A model generated the notes under the pieces. The model was not told where the DNA came from. It searched no databases and saw nothing but the letters and a program-made list of their open reading frames with translations. The position numbers and the translations under genes are program-made. From Rugalucina vietnamica (taxonomy: Eukaryota > Mollusca > Bivalvia > Lucinida > Lucinidae), in the NCBI GenBank assembly GCA_964017185.1, contig OZ024878.1, positions 18,231,851-18,295,850 of the forward strand: DNA of 64,000 nt. The letters run 5' to 3'. Positions within the stretch are counted from its first letter, which is position 1; each line of letters starts with the position of its first letter. Below, one piece after another: positions 1 to 10,990 of the stretch.

Positions 1-318
1 CACCCCGACATCTATCCGAGCCTCGGTGTTATAAAAAAAAAAACTTCATGCTGAACTCAGCTGAAACAAAAAAATATAGCTCATAACTTTAAAACGCCAA
101 CAAAAATTATTAGCAATTTGGTAATTTGGGTTGCCTCAGTATTTGTGATCAGTTTTAATTATAATCTCAGCTCTAGTAAGCACGGAAAACGTTTGCCAAG
201 CCACTGTTCTCCCAATAATAGTAAATGTTAATACTTATCACATAATTATTTCACAAATGGTCTAAAGTGGCAGGATGACAAAGTGCAATTACTATGTACC
301 CAGTTACGACGCGTACCT
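1..318. other. No gene recognised
   Basis: AT-rich sequence with no convincing reading frame, splice signals or repeat shared with the rest of the window, up to the start of the first MITE-A copy. Confidence 0.5.
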
Positions 319-596
319 CATTATGAAAACTTGCCCATGCAATATACAGAGATTTTTTCACCTGTAAAAATTGAAAATTTCATTGGATTTTTAAAAATAT
401 TTTTCTTATTTTTGCTCAAAACATAGATTGTGGGTACACGTTAGAACCGCCTCGCCGAGGCGGTTCAATCGAGTACCCACAATCTATGTTTTGAAACAAA
501 AATAAGAAAAATAGGTATACCCCTGCATACCCCAGTTTTGCTGTATAAAAGTGGGGTTCAAGGGGGTACACATTACACGGACATGTTTTCCTGATG
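319..596 (-). repeat. MITE-A copy 1, hairpin-centred
   Basis: First of at least 13 copies of a ~280-bp element. It has an imperfect ~25-bp terminal inverted repeat (one end begins CATTACGAAAACATGCCC, the other CATCAGGAAAACATGTCC). Its centre is a ~70-bp palindrome whose loop is CGCCTCGCCGAGGCG, flanked by complementary arms containing ACATAGATTGTGGGTAC. A TATATAAAAGTGGGGT motif lies to one side. The copy is near full length and no coding capacity is seen. Confidence 0.75.
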
Positions 597-628
597 TTGA
601 GACGCAATGAACAATGTGAAGTATGTAT

Positions 629-914
629 TTGAGCTCCCCTGAGGCGAAGGCTCACATGTGAGTTTATAGAATAGGCAGGCTCCGTCGTCCGTCCGTCGGC
701 GTCGTCAGTTGTCGTCCGTCCACCATTTTCAAAGATATTATCCTCTGAACCCGCTTAGAAAATCAAAAAGTCAATTTTGTGTGAAGCATCTATATGAAGG
801 CGGGACAAATGTGTTGATCACATAACCAAGATGGTCGCCATGGTCATATATGGTAAATACCCTTCAAAAGTCAGATCTGAGGTGAGCGTTTACAGGACCA
901 TTGGTCCTCTTGTT
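629..914 (+). repeat. Repeat-B short copy
   Basis: Starts near GAGCTCCCCTGAGGCGAAGG, passes through a GTCCGTCC-rich stretch and ends with AGGTGAGCGTTTACAGGACC and TTGGTCCTCT. The same ends occur in the two long copies at 33-38 kb. This layout resembles a non-coding dispersed repeat that I recall as common in bivalve genomes; the family assignment is from memory. Confidence 0.6.
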
Positions 915-1065
915 AGTTTAGACACGACGAAATGAACATTTTAACCTGTAGCATGTTTTCATTATTAATATTATCATATATGTTATCATGTACAATTTCA
1001 TTATTAATTTGTTACCACTTAACATGTCATCAAAGACCGGAAAACCTGTATATATATTCATACCA

Positions 1066-1302
1066 TTTTAGTCAGTTTAACGCCCCCCTTCAAGATTATT
1101 TCAGTCCATACGAGACGGGCTAATCAGTATGTAAGGCGAACATGGGAGTATTCTGAGAAAAGCACACGACACACAAGCAAGTAGAACTGCGTTCATCTGA
1201 CATGTGCCCCGTGTGGAGCCCAAACACACGCCAGACACAGCAGTGCCTGAATGATCGGAAATGAAATCAGAGCTCTTCATCACTCTGCCACGAGGGCCGC
1301 CC
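1066..1302 (-). mobile_element. tRNA-derived SINE, diverged copy
   Basis: Read on the minus strand it begins GGGCGGCCCTCGTGGCAGAG, a degenerate tRNA-like head, and ends with TTGAAGGGGGGCGTTAAACTG. It matches the better-preserved copy at 45873 in both head and tail. The ends suggest a V-SINE or Meta-SINE type mollusc family, but that name is an inference. Confidence 0.6.
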
Positions 1303-1535
1303 ATACCAAAATTAACTTATAAATTATACATACATGTATATACATATAGGCGACGTAAAACATCGCATATATATTTTGTTATCACTAAGTCTATAGGGAC
1401 ATATAAAAATCGGAGATTGTCCCCAATGAGGCATGGAACCCAAACAATGAAAGTGATATCATGCGCAAGGGTGCATAAGAGTCACCTGGTGGGAATATGA
1501 GCTTTCGTCGTGAGAAATAAATGGATTGCTTGTTC

Positions 1536-1716
1536 CATTACGAAAACATGCCCATGCAATATATAGAGATTTTTTCAGGCGGTTCTAACGAGTACCCACA
1601 ATCTATGTTTTGGAGCAAAAATAAGAAAAAATAGATATACCCCTGCATACCCCAGTTTTGCTATATAAAAGTGGGGTTCAAGGGGGTATACATCACACGG
1701 ACATGTTTTCCTGACG
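1536..1716 (-). repeat. MITE-A copy 2, one palindrome arm lost
   Basis: Begins CATTACGAAAACATGCCC, then jumps directly to GGCGGTTCTAACGAGTACCC. Half of the central palindrome is therefore deleted. It ends at the GGACATGTTTTCCTGA side. Confidence 0.7.
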
Positions 1717-2011
1717 CCAGTGGGGGTTTAACCTTCGACTTCTCTGTCCGTAGGTTGACGCACGTACCACCAGGCCACCGCGCAGAGGATAAAGACGATC
1801 AAAGGCTGAGAAAAATATAACAACAAATTTATGTGTATGGTTTTTTTTTATGTTAGGCTATCAAATATGGAAACTGGCATATGTTAGGGTATACTTTACC
1901 ACTCCATAAATTTATAATTTGTGTAGCGAATGTTAACGGGCAAGCATACTTTATGAATATGTAACACTGTCAGCCATATTATAGCACGATTCCAGGCAAT
2001 CATCACGTCTA
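1717..2011. other. 3' flank shared with the lectin gene's 3' flank
   Basis: From about 1780 the sequence matches the region just downstream of the lectin gene's last exon (about 39625-39848), for example AAGACGATCAAAGGCTGAG and GGCTATCAAATATGGAAACTG. This shows that the duplication at this locus includes 3' flanking DNA. No separate gene is seen. Confidence 0.6.
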
Positions 2012-2226
2012 CTAGTAGGCGTACATGCAGCCCTTGGCTTTTAGTAAGATGGGCTTAACCTCAGCCAAGTTTAGCACCTCTTCTACTTGCTTTTCAATTT
2101 TCAATATTTTCCCGGTCAGTGGTTCGTGACATATAACAACACGAGTCTCGCCTTCTCCTAGAGCATTGGTTATCTGCCCACAAACCTGACCATCGACAGT
2201 AATTACCACTTCACGTAATTGATGAA
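2012..2226 (-). pseudogene. Duplicated terminal exon of F-type lectin module
   Basis: Encodes the C-terminal half of an F-type lectin (fucolectin) domain and ends in TAG. A 3' splice site (TTTTGTGTTTCAG) precedes it in phase 1. The motifs VCGQITNAL, CHEPLTGKILKIEKQV and LNLAEVKP match the last exon of the lectin gene at 39849-40060 almost residue for residue. The reading frame of this exon is intact. However, the exon that should precede it (3159-3238) is truncated, so the copy is probably a gene remnant. It could still be used if an upstream exon outside the usual arrangement splices to it. Confidence 0.75.
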
Positions 2227-2317
2227 CTGAAACACAAAACAAAGGATATGAAAATATAAATGTTCTTTATCAATCCCTTTGTGACGCATGGATTCGCATA
2301 TTATTATCATATAAGTG

Positions 2318-2786
2318 ATAAAAATTAAAACTGAGATCCTTTAAGAGCAGCGAACACATTAATGAGAAAGGGGATGGGCCATACCGCGGTTTCGACTATT
2401 AAAGTCTCGTCAGTGACCCTTTAGAGTTGGCAACATGGAGCCAAAGAGAACTACTGAAATTTTGCAACTTTCAACATGGTAGTCGATACAAAGACACTAT
2501 TATTATCTAAATGGGACCAAATATATTAAACATTGGTAAGAAAATGAATCTTAACCGATAACAAATTTCTGATTTCTCAGAATATTCTCGCTGATCTCAA
2601 AGGACCAAAAGGAAAATATAACCTGCACTATGGATGATGTACGGAGAGACTTTTTAGGGCCGCCACACGGCACAACACCAGCTGCAGTGATAGCAAATAA
2701 AAATTAAAACTGAGATCCTTTAAGAGCAGCGAACACATTAATGAGAAAGGGGATGGGCCATACCGCGGTTTCGACTATTAAAGTCT
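2318..2786. repeat. 469-bp insertion with 90-bp terminal direct repeats
   Basis: A ~90-bp sequence containing GAGATCCTTTAAGAGCAGCG occurs at 2318-2407 and again at 2697-2786, nearly identical. The paralogous intron at about 40155 runs straight across this point without it, so the whole block is an insertion made after the duplication. Its internal part contains GACTTTTTAGGGCCGCCACA, also found near the 5' end of the Penelope-like element (about 19608). It may be a miniature LTR-like or pLTR-like derivative. Confidence 0.55.
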
Positions 2787-3158
2787 AGTCCACTTTCATC
2801 CTAAATGGGTATGAGTGGTGATTTTATTTTCTTTATTTCTATGTCGTTTGTCATATGTTCTATTTCTTTGACCCTGCCGGTTTACCTTTGGTATTCTTAT
2901 TTCAAATACACTATAATCATGTCAGAGGTAAAGCGGTATGGTCAAAGAAGTAGCCATTTTACTGTAGTCTAATGTTTCTAGTTTGTAGCGGTGTGTTTAT
3001 TTCTATGGAGTTATATAACGTTAGAGTAGAATGTAGAATTTTCAGATTGCTCTATTTTTTCTGTATAACTGCCTATGATAGGCATCTTAATATGTAGTAT
3101 TTAGTACGCCTCTGAAGCCGAAAGGCGAAAGCGCGCTCAGGCACAAATAGGATTTTGT

Positions 3159-3238
3159 ATGATTTGAACTTTGGGAAGCTGTCCGGCTTTCATCTAAAAC
3201 CAGATTGAAGCATTTTATGTTATGAACCCTGGGGTGAC
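3159..3238 (-). pseudogene. Truncated duplicate of F-type lectin exon 9
   Basis: Read on the minus strand this encodes NLVLDESRTASQSSNHT, closely matching the start of the F-type lectin domain in the intact gene (NLVLGETRTASQSSDHS). Homology stops abruptly at 3159, before the conserved His and Arg sugar-binding region. The copy cannot encode a complete lectin fold. It lies upstream, in transcription sense, of the duplicated last exon at 2012-2226. Confidence 0.7.
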
Positions 3239-3300
3239 CTTGGCCTATTTTACGGCATAGGTTGCCCCTAACAAACGAATCACAGTGGCGGTAGTGAAAT

Positions 3301-3690
3301 ACATAGAGGATATTTACTTTTTTGAGGTGAATACCAAATATATTTCATCTCGTGAGTTGAAAACATCAAAATTTTCACGAGTGCGTAGCACGAGTGAAAA
3401 TTTAGATGCTTTATATTTCATCGAGTGAGTTGAAAACATCAAAATTTTCACGAGTGCGTAGCACGAGTGAAAATTAAGATGTTTTCAAGTCACAAGATGA
3501 AATATATTTGGTATTTACCAATAAAAAGTAAATTTTCTTTTTATTTTATACAATACATGGGCATTTTCCTATTCACAAAGCAGGCGGTGAAAATGCAAAA
3601 ACCAAAAATTTTTGAAAACACAAATAATTTTGGTTCCACATTGTTCCTAACGTTTTAACTAAGAAAATGAATACACACACTTTATGTAAC
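3301..3690 (+). repeat. MITE-N copy 1
   Basis: Contains the inverted repeat TTTTCACGAGTGCGTAGCAC, duplicated in tandem here, then TTCCTATTCACAAAGCAGGC. Related copies are at 26098, 43152 and 57038. No coding capacity. Confidence 0.65.
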
Positions 3691-4061
3691 GGAGTTACCA
3701 TAGAGTGATGTCAATCAAGAGACAACAAATACATGAGTAATGATTGCTTCTAAAGCATAACCTATCCTATGTTAATTTCATTTTTTTCTATATATTGTAA
3801 GAAATTAGGGTAAAATGGCATCCTTTGCGCTTCGTGTGCCGTGAATTATTATACTATACTATAAAATATGCATTTTCCAATTTTTAATGATGGATTAATC
3901 GGGCTTCCGTATTTATTGTTGATCGGGAATCATGCCAAGAGTTTCACAATTTTCACGAAACTTGCTCACTTTCACGTTCTATGTGTGTAAAGGAAGCATG
4001 TTTGTTGTTTTAAACAAACTGGAGTTACCTTTAATTCAAACATATTAAGGTAAGTCTTCTA
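3691..4061. other. No gene recognised
   Basis: AT-rich spacer between two repeats. No splice-bounded exon, RNA gene or repeat copy could be supported. Confidence 0.45.
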
Positions 4062-4160
4062 ATTCTTGCCCAAAACATAGATTGTGTGTACACGCTAGAA
4101 CCGCCTCTCCGAGGCGGTCCTATCGAGTACCGACAATCCATGTTCTGGATCAGAACTAAT
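4062..4160. repeat. MITE-A copy 3, core only
   Basis: Only the central palindrome is preserved (AAAACATAGATTGTGTGTAC ... CGACAATCCATGTTCTGG). Both outer arms are missing. Confidence 0.65.
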
Positions 4161-4332
4161 AGAACTTGTGAACTCTTATTGATTCATATTCTTAGCTGAT
4201 TGAATTAATAGCATGTGTAGAACGAGAATGGTCAAATGATGGCGCAGTGCTAAAAATGCGATTTCTGTAAATTGCGATTTCTGATTCTTTAAACATACAT
4301 TTTGTGTGCACAATCACATATTTCAGAAACAG

Positions 4333-5120
4333 CTAAACTTCGAATAGATTTTTCTTAACTCGAAAGCACTTACAAGGAATTTCGATATTTCGTCTCCAAT
4401 CAGGCTTAAAATACTTTTCTCTTAGGTCCATGTAAATGGGGCATACATGTACCATGAAAAAATGAAGTTCATCTTCAACCGTAAACACATTTCTACTAAG
4501 ACTGAAAGGACAACATCTAAATTCTCTATTGGTATCTACATGTCTCCCCTTTTCAATTAAAAGGCTGTGGCTTGCGCATCTAAAATTTGCCAATGTTTTT
4601 CGACATACATAATTTAAGTAAATAGTTAAGTACATTTCGACATTAAGGTTTATTTTAAAATATTTGTAGTTATCAGCTTTTGGTGATTCCGTCACGTTAC
4701 GACGCCAGTTTTGAATAGATATATCTTTAATACGCTGTTTAAATAAATCTAAAAAATGACTACAGTTTCCTACTTCATTCGCGAGCCACGCATACCCGAA
4801 TCCGAATTCAAAAAGTAGCAATTTTATATGTGTTGCCCATGTGATTTTGCCTGTATCTGTGAGCGATATCAACATTAAGTAGCATTGGCGTGGATATCTA
4901 TGATTTGGCATGTACAGTAATTTTAACCAATATTTAATTGCTTGCGTCATGTAGTTAACAGCTAAAGGGAGACTGCCACATTCCCCCAGTGCAAAATCAT
5001 CATTTGTGTTTTGTCTTAGGCCTATATAGTACTTGCAAAATATGGTTTGTATTCTTTCAATTTCGTCGCTATAATTATACCCCCAGATTTCCGCGCCGTA
5101 ACATTTTCCAAAAAAGTCTA
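4333..5120 (-). pseudogene. 5'-truncated LINE, C-terminal ORF2 region
   Basis: An open frame of about 260 codons continues upstream of the 205-codon ATG-initiated part. It contains CYGAEIWGY, FALGECGSLPLAVNYMTQ, GFGYAWLANEVG and a Cys/His region with DELHFFMVHVCPIY. This is the post-RT C-terminal region common in invertebrate LINE ORF2 proteins. Endonuclease and RT domains are absent and homology starts abruptly at about 5120, as expected of 5' truncation during target-primed reverse transcription. It is unrelated to the CR1-like LINE that follows. The clade is not certain. Confidence 0.7.
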
Positions 5121-5526
5121 TTTAAAAAGATGTAAAACTACCAGTTATATATTCGAAAGGTTTGTTGTTTTTCTAATAATGACATAATGCAGATCACATG
5201 TACATTTAAAACTTATTGAATAGAAATAATTGTTAGATCCATTGGAAGCACAAAACATTCAAAGCGAGAAGATGGGCCATATTATACAATTTAGGGTGAT
5301 GAACCTTCATCAATAACCCTTTATAAAACTGGCAGCGAAAAACCAGACAGTTTTGTTGCAATTTCAAGAATTTACATCTGTGTAGTCTAAATCAAAGATT
5401 CATATTCCCAAAGGGGCCAAATAATCAAAATACTGTTAAGAAGATTATTATTAACGTACATTATTAAATAACTACATTAATATTAGAATTTGTATGACCA
5501 TATCAGCCTGCATCATACGGATGACA
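5121..5526. other. No gene; diverged relative of the 2318-2786 repeat
   Basis: Around 5265-5420 the sequence resembles 2380-2550 (GATGGGCCATA, a run like CAATAACCCTTTA, GGGGCCAAATA). It is probably an old copy of the same repeat. Nothing else is recognised. Confidence 0.4.
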
Positions 5527-5620
5527 AACTGGGCCAATACGAGAAAACTGGGCCAATACGAGAAAAAACTGGGCCAATACGAGAAAAACAAGGCCAATAC
5601 AGAAAAACAAGGCCAATATG
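5527..5620 (+). repeat. Short tandem repeat, ~20-bp unit
   Basis: About four to five tandem copies of a unit like ACTGGGCCAATACGAGAAAA, degrading toward the right. The open frame across it is a by-product of the repeat. Confidence 0.7.
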
Positions 5621-6347
5621 AAAATGACGTCATTCCATGTTCTTTTCAAAAGAATATGGCAGCCATGTTTTCCTCCGTTTCGCCGCTTAAAAACTGCAGT
5701 TGTATTTATAACATAAGCTTAAACTGCAGTTGCATTTATAGAAGTATAAATAATCGTCAACAGTTATCGCTAATAAAAAGGAAAAACGGAATTCAGACGA
5801 CCACCAGTTTCCGGTTACGGCGAAGAAGGATCGTCAGAATTCTCTCTCACAAAAGAGAAGTTTTCTTTCTTTATTTGTGTTTATAATTGTTTAGATTTCA
5901 GCTTAGGTTGATTGAGACCAGTGAAATATACTTGCTGGTCGCCAATTTATTGATAAATTCAAAGTTTATTGAGGACTTTTGCCCTTTGAAAATTTTCCCG
6001 CCATTCACTATACAGTGGGTGGGGTATTCGAGAAAAAAATAATAAGTGCAGAAATTGACTTTGCTCCGTCAGAGTCTTTGAGTCAAAATAGTTTACTGGA
6101 TTTTGAGTTTATCAGTTCTTGCTTTTCCTGTAAGTGACACATTAGGTAGGGAAACCACCCAGCCAGGTGTTTACTTGCAGCTTGTTTGAAGTGTCTTTGG
6201 ATTTCTGTCAAGTTTTCTTGCTCATCGATCAGTGCAAGCCAACTTGCGCGTTTGGTCAGCTAGATCGCTAACCGGCTGGTATTGTGAATTGTGAGCTTCC
6301 CCCCCCCCTAGTAACCCGGTAGATCTTAGATATTTTGACTGTCACTT
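5621..6347. other. LINE 5' flank or 5' UTR, unassigned
   Basis: Precedes the first recognisable LINE frame. It is less AT-rich near 6180-6330 and may hold the LINE 5' UTR, but no boundary or promoter could be shown. Confidence 0.35.
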
Positions 6348-6716
6348 GTGGTTGCTTATTCAAATTGTTGTTGTTGTTGTTCAAATTGTATTTATCACAG
6401 AATGTTCTACAGGTTGGCCTTGTTCCTTGCTTTAGGCTTTTGGTTTTGGAAAAGGATTAACTCAACATGTTCCATGGACCCGAACCATGGCTGCAACATT
6501 GGTACTGAAAAAACTTCTGACAATATTTCACACTTTTTGGCATACTCAAGGAAGCTTGGCAATCGCAGGAGTTCTGAAGGTCTTCAAAGTTTTAAGCCCT
6601 CCAAGGGAACCAACCTGCTCACCCTCATCATCCTGGCTGGAGACATTGAAATGAATCAAGGTCCCAGGTTCCTGTGTCGGCTAAACAAAAAATACTGTAT
6701 TTGTCACATGCTATGA
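6348..6716 (+). pseudogene. LINE N-terminal frame with degenerate 2A-like motif
   Basis: A 122-codon frame ending with LLTLIILAGDIEMNQGP, the position where some APE-type LINEs carry a 2A-like ribosome-skipping peptide. The frame stops shortly after, at 6716, whereas the zinc finger that should follow is in another frame from 6775. At least one frameshift therefore separates them. The Cys-rich start (CCCC at codons 7-10) comes from a TTG repeat and is unlikely to be functional. It is recognised by position and motif rather than overall similarity. Confidence 0.55.
6639..6665 (+). other. 2A-like motif with Pro-to-Gln change
   Basis: Encodes GDIEMNQGP. The 2A consensus is DxExNPGP with cleavage before the last Pro. 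Here the first Pro of NPGP is Gln (codon CAA), a change expected to abolish skipping. Confidence 0.6.
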
Positions 6717-6774
6717 CTGCTAAAAGCGCTTTCATGCGATATGTGCAAATCCCTGCGAAAAAGAACTTCCCAGT

Positions 6775-7790
6775 TTGAAAAATGAAAATGAACCTTGGTA
6801 TTGTTCAGACTGCAAAGCAGACTCTGGTCTTTGCAGTGGAGCTGTCTTAAATAGTCACAAGGGTGTTCAATGTGACAAATGTGAAATGTGGGCCCCCAAT
6901 AAATGCTCCCTTGTCTCAGATAACCAGTATGAAAATATACAAAATTCAAATTGTTCATGGATTTGCCCAAAATGTGACTTCTTCAACTTTTCGGATTCAT
7001 TCTTTTCTGATCAATTAAACTTTGAAGAACAAAATAGATTTGCTCCATTGTCAAACGGTAATAGCTGTGGTACTAAAACTTGTGAATCAGGTACAAACAA
7101 AAATAAATTTATCAGTGGGTTAAAATTCTCAAGCATAAATATCAATAGTATTAGAGGTAAAAAACTTGAGTTGTTGGCATTTCTTGATCTCCATCAACCT
7201 CAGATTGTTGCAATTTGACAACACTATTTCAACTGCTGAATCGTTTCCAGAAACTTGTCCTTACAATGTGTATAGAAAAGATAGAACTCTTGACGGCGGT
7301 GGTGTGATGTTACTCATACACAAAGATATTCCTCATATGCCGATCACTGAAATGGAAAACGGCTCTGAATCAGTTTGGGTAAAGGTATTTGCGAACAAAA
7401 CTTCCCATTTTGTGGCAAGTTGGTATCGACCTCCAGATGGTAAGATAGAGGAACTTGAGTTATTCAAAGGCCAACTTGAAAAGGTCAAAACTTTACATAA
7501 AGGAATCAAAAAGTCCCTCGGTCCATGTCTTGGGTGATTTCAACTTCAGAGATATTGTTTGGCCAGATAGACTCAACAAACAAGGCTTTTCATTGAGCAT
7601 GTCTGAAGGTGCAAAGTTGGTAGAACTTATAAGTGACCGTGAATTGGAACAGGTAGTGCACTTCCCCACAAGAGGACAAAACACATTGGATTTGATTATC
7701 ACTTCATTTCCCGGACAATTTGTTGATATTCATTCCCCAGACAGGCTTAGTGATCATGACAATGTCTCTGGAACTTTGAAAATAGTTATT
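6775..7790 (+). pseudogene. LINE PHD finger and endonuclease
   Basis: Codons from 6793 give WYCSDCKAD, CDKCEMWAP and WICPKC, a PHD-like Cys cluster. FSSININSIRGKK then opens an exonuclease-endonuclease-phosphatase domain. Later motifs are SWYRPP, DFNFRDIVWP and RLSDHDN near the C-terminus. The frame shifts near 7210, just where the catalytic Glu block should be, and again near 7530. The endonuclease would nick target DNA to prime reverse transcription, but this copy cannot make it. Confidence 0.75.
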
Positions 7791-9158
7791 GAGTCCCCCC
7801 ATCAAGAAACCTAAGAAAAAGGTGTATAAATATCAGAAAGGTGATTATGAATCTATGAAAGGTGATGCCCTTAAATTTGCAAAGGAGAAATATTTCAACG
7901 GTTACTCTGGCACACAGTGGGTTCAAGAAAACTTTAATTTGATCACATCTTTTATCCAGGAGTCAGTGGATAAACATATCCCATCAAAGACTAGTCGCTC
8001 AGTTTCCTCAGTCCCATGGTTAACACCTGAAATAAGAAGAAAGATTCGTAGAAAAAATGCAACTCACGCTAAAGCGAAGAAAACTGGGAGTGCAAAATTT
8101 AGAACAAAATTTGAATCTTTGAGAAGAGAAATCAAAGCAGATATCAGAAAACAGCTGTTGTATGTGAATAACTTGGTTGGTGATGTTAAGGCTAACCAAA
8201 GAGATTTTTATCGGTACATAAATAGTCAGAAAAAAGATGTTCAAGGTATCCCCCCTTTGAAAAAGCGAAATGGAAGTGGTCTTGCTGAATCAGATTTTGA
8301 AAAGGCTGGTGAATTCAATGGTCAGTTTACGGATGTGTTCACCAAAACTGAACATAGCCAGGTCCCTCTTTTGAATAGAAAAGCCCCGTTTATGGAAGAC
8401 ATAGTGGTATCCAAAGAAGGTGTAACAAAACTTCTGAAAGGTCTGAACCCGTCGAAAGCTTAAGGTCCTGGTGAGCTTCATCCTAGAGTCCTTAAGGAAT
8501 TGGCATCTGAGCTAGGTTCTGTTTTTGCACATCTTTTTCAACAGTCAATAGACTCGGGTGAAATCCCCAAAGAATGGTCTTTAGCAAACATTTGTCCCCT
8601 GTTCAAAAAGGCTGACAGGTCTCTTGCTTGCAACTATCGTCCAGTTTCCTTGACATGCGTACCCTGCAAACTTCTGGAACATATAGTGTGTTCTAATATC
8701 ATGTCTCATTTGGATCATCATAAGCTTTTGTCAGACTGGCAACATGCATTCAGGAAATCCCATAGTTGTGAAACCCACTTAGCTACAGTGATTGATGACT
8801 GGGCAAAAATCTTAGACAATCAAGGTCAGGTTGATACATTCATCTTGGATTTTGAAAAAGCTTTTGACACTCCTTCGCATGAACTCCTTAAAAGCAAATT
8901 GTTCAGTTATGGAATTGGTGGGAAGACAATTAAATGGATTGATGCCTTCCTTTGCTATAGACAACAAGGAGTTGTGGTTAATGGCGTTAAATCAGACTGG
9001 GCTCCTGTTGTATCTGGTGTCCCACAAGGCACCGTTCTTGGCCCCTTGTTGTTTTTGTTGCATATAAATGAGATCACTTCAGATATTGAATCGGAAATCA
9101 GACTCTTTGCTGATGATTGTGTTTGTTATCGTGAAATTAAGAATGTGGAGGATACAAT
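7789..9158 (+). pseudogene. LINE reverse transcriptase, 5' part
   Basis: Open from 7789 to a TAA at 8461, then open again in the same frame to 9158. Motifs include SLANICPLFKK, NYRPVSLTCVPCKLLE, DWQHAFRKSHSCETHL, DFEKAFDTPSH, VSGVPQGTVLGPLLF and the catalytic FADD at about 9106. The domain is cut in the middle of the RT thumb by the gypsy LTR beginning at 9159 and continues at 31396. The only in-frame stop in this part is at 8461. Confidence 0.85.
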
Positions 9159-10328
9159 TGTAACAGGGAGTGTTACTTAGGGTTCTCCAGGCCATGATAG
9201 ATGGAACAACACCAGAGAAGCTTCAAGATGATTTTAATGAGTGATGATCAATTCTGATCAATGCATAAGATATAGAAAATATATATCTCAGTCAACAATA
9301 ATGAGATACAGTAAAGAAAAACTTTACTATAAACTACAAACAAAGATGGCGAAGTGCAATGAAGCGATTACTATCTAATTAATGAAAAACTATCAAATAC
9401 ATTTCCAATACACATCGTTAAAATACACAATGTGACGTCATGAGCACTTACACAGGTGAATATTTGAACAATGAAAATACATTCTAACGGACAAAATACC
9501 ACTTATCTCATCATTTTCAAGAAGAAAACTATACAAACGTACATATACTATAAGAAGCGTTTCACCTACCTATAAGATATAGAAAATATATTTCTTACAT
9601 ACCTCTATCATAAAGATAGAAAAATTCCGGTATTTTAGTGGTGGTAGATAAATCGGTCTTACACTGCTGGTTTGGTTGCTCATGCAAGATAAGAAAAACA
9701 CGCGATATAATTCGATCGTTTCTACTGCTTGCAGCAATGGCGTTCACTGGCAAAACTAGACAAAAGTGATGTTTTTCACAGCGAGTATTCTTGAATCACG
9801 CTCGTTTTAAAATAAAAACAAATAAAAACTACATCACTATTGACTTTGACAACGATTTATTTACATTTGACGTCACATCCGTAATATGCACAACGTCACA
9901 AGGGTTAAAGCACGGTACCAGGTTACGTTACCGGTAAAAGGATAAAATCGGAGTATGTAAGAAAAAGAATCGATCATGGGTGCCCAGTGGAGAAAGGAAA
10001 ATCCCAACCCTCGGGTCCACCGTTCCAGTGGGAAACTCGGCGAGCCTCGTTTCCCACTGGAACGGGTGGACCCTCGGGTTGGGATTTTCCTATCTCCACT
10101 GGACACCCATGATGGAATCTATTTATCTCAGTCAACAATAATGAGATACAGTAAAGAAAAACTTTACTATAAACTACAAACAAAGATGGAGAAGTGCAAT
10201 GAAGCGATTACTATGGATTTTGGGATTACAATAGAAATCGAACACTGGATACAGTCACCTAATTTTAAAAACATTAGTTGACCGAAGGGACCATACAAAA
10301 TTGTTTGTTGGCGCTTCTACCTGCTACA
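9159..10328 (-). repeat. Gypsy 3' LTR, interrupted
   Basis: Matches the other LTR at 30759-31395 at both ends and internally, but carries about 530 bp of extra sequence (about 9591-10122). Within the LTR a ~110-bp block (GATATAGAAAATATATATCT through GAAGCGATTACTAT) is present twice. The purine tract TGGGGAAA (minus strand) lies just inside at 10331-10337. Confidence 0.85.
9591..10122. repeat. Insert in gypsy LTR carrying a 137-bp palindrome
   Basis: Absent from the partner LTR. Its right part (9975-10111) folds back on itself: CATGGGTGCCCAGTGGAGA at one end and TCTCCACTGGACACCCATG at the other, with CCCAACCCTCGGGTCCACC and its complement inside. No transposase and no clear target duplication; probably a foldback-type non-autonomous element. 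Confidence 0.6.
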
Positions 10329-10990
10329 CATTTCCCCACTTCGCGAAATGTCGTCCCGATATTTAAAAATAAAAACAAATATGCAAGGCAGAAAGGATAG
10401 GTGAAGTAAAAATACTAATAATATATAAAAATGATAGTGAAATAAATAAGTAAATAAATAAGCTTTAAATAAGAATGAATATATCACAACTACCACACGC
10501 ATACATACCATACATGCAATATGATAATGAAGATGAAATGATGATGAAGTGATGAGTACATGTCAAGGGGTACAGAGTAATATCACACTGGATATCTTGG
10601 ACTGTCTCTCAAGTTTCATAGATTGATCAAATGTTTCAGAAATTCAGATAATCCAGGTATAAGTCTTCTTCTGTGCTGAAAACGAGATTAAACACAAAAT
10701 AGAAATAATGTATACTTACCTGGCAATAGAGAATTAGTAGACATCTACCAGAAACTCTCTCTCCTGAATTTCTTCATCCTTTATCTATGTCACTATTTTA
10801 TCTTCTTTCTTCTCTTCTGACTCACTGAAATAAAATTGTTCAGATTACTTAATTATTGTGTTCATTTACTCTCTCAATACCTTGACTGTACTATTTGAAA
10901 GTATTTACATTAATGAAAATGTATGAATGAAATGAATTAAAACACTGTCACTGATCTCTACGCTGATGAAAATCACAAGTCGTCAGGATA
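10329..10990. other. Gypsy 3' non-coding region
   Basis: Lies between the integrase stop at 10991 and the 3' LTR. AT-rich, with no gene recognised. Confidence 0.5.

Noticed and set aside
9976..10281. Plus- and minus-strand frames in the gypsy LTR
   Set aside because: They arise from the LTR palindrome and duplicated LTR sequence.
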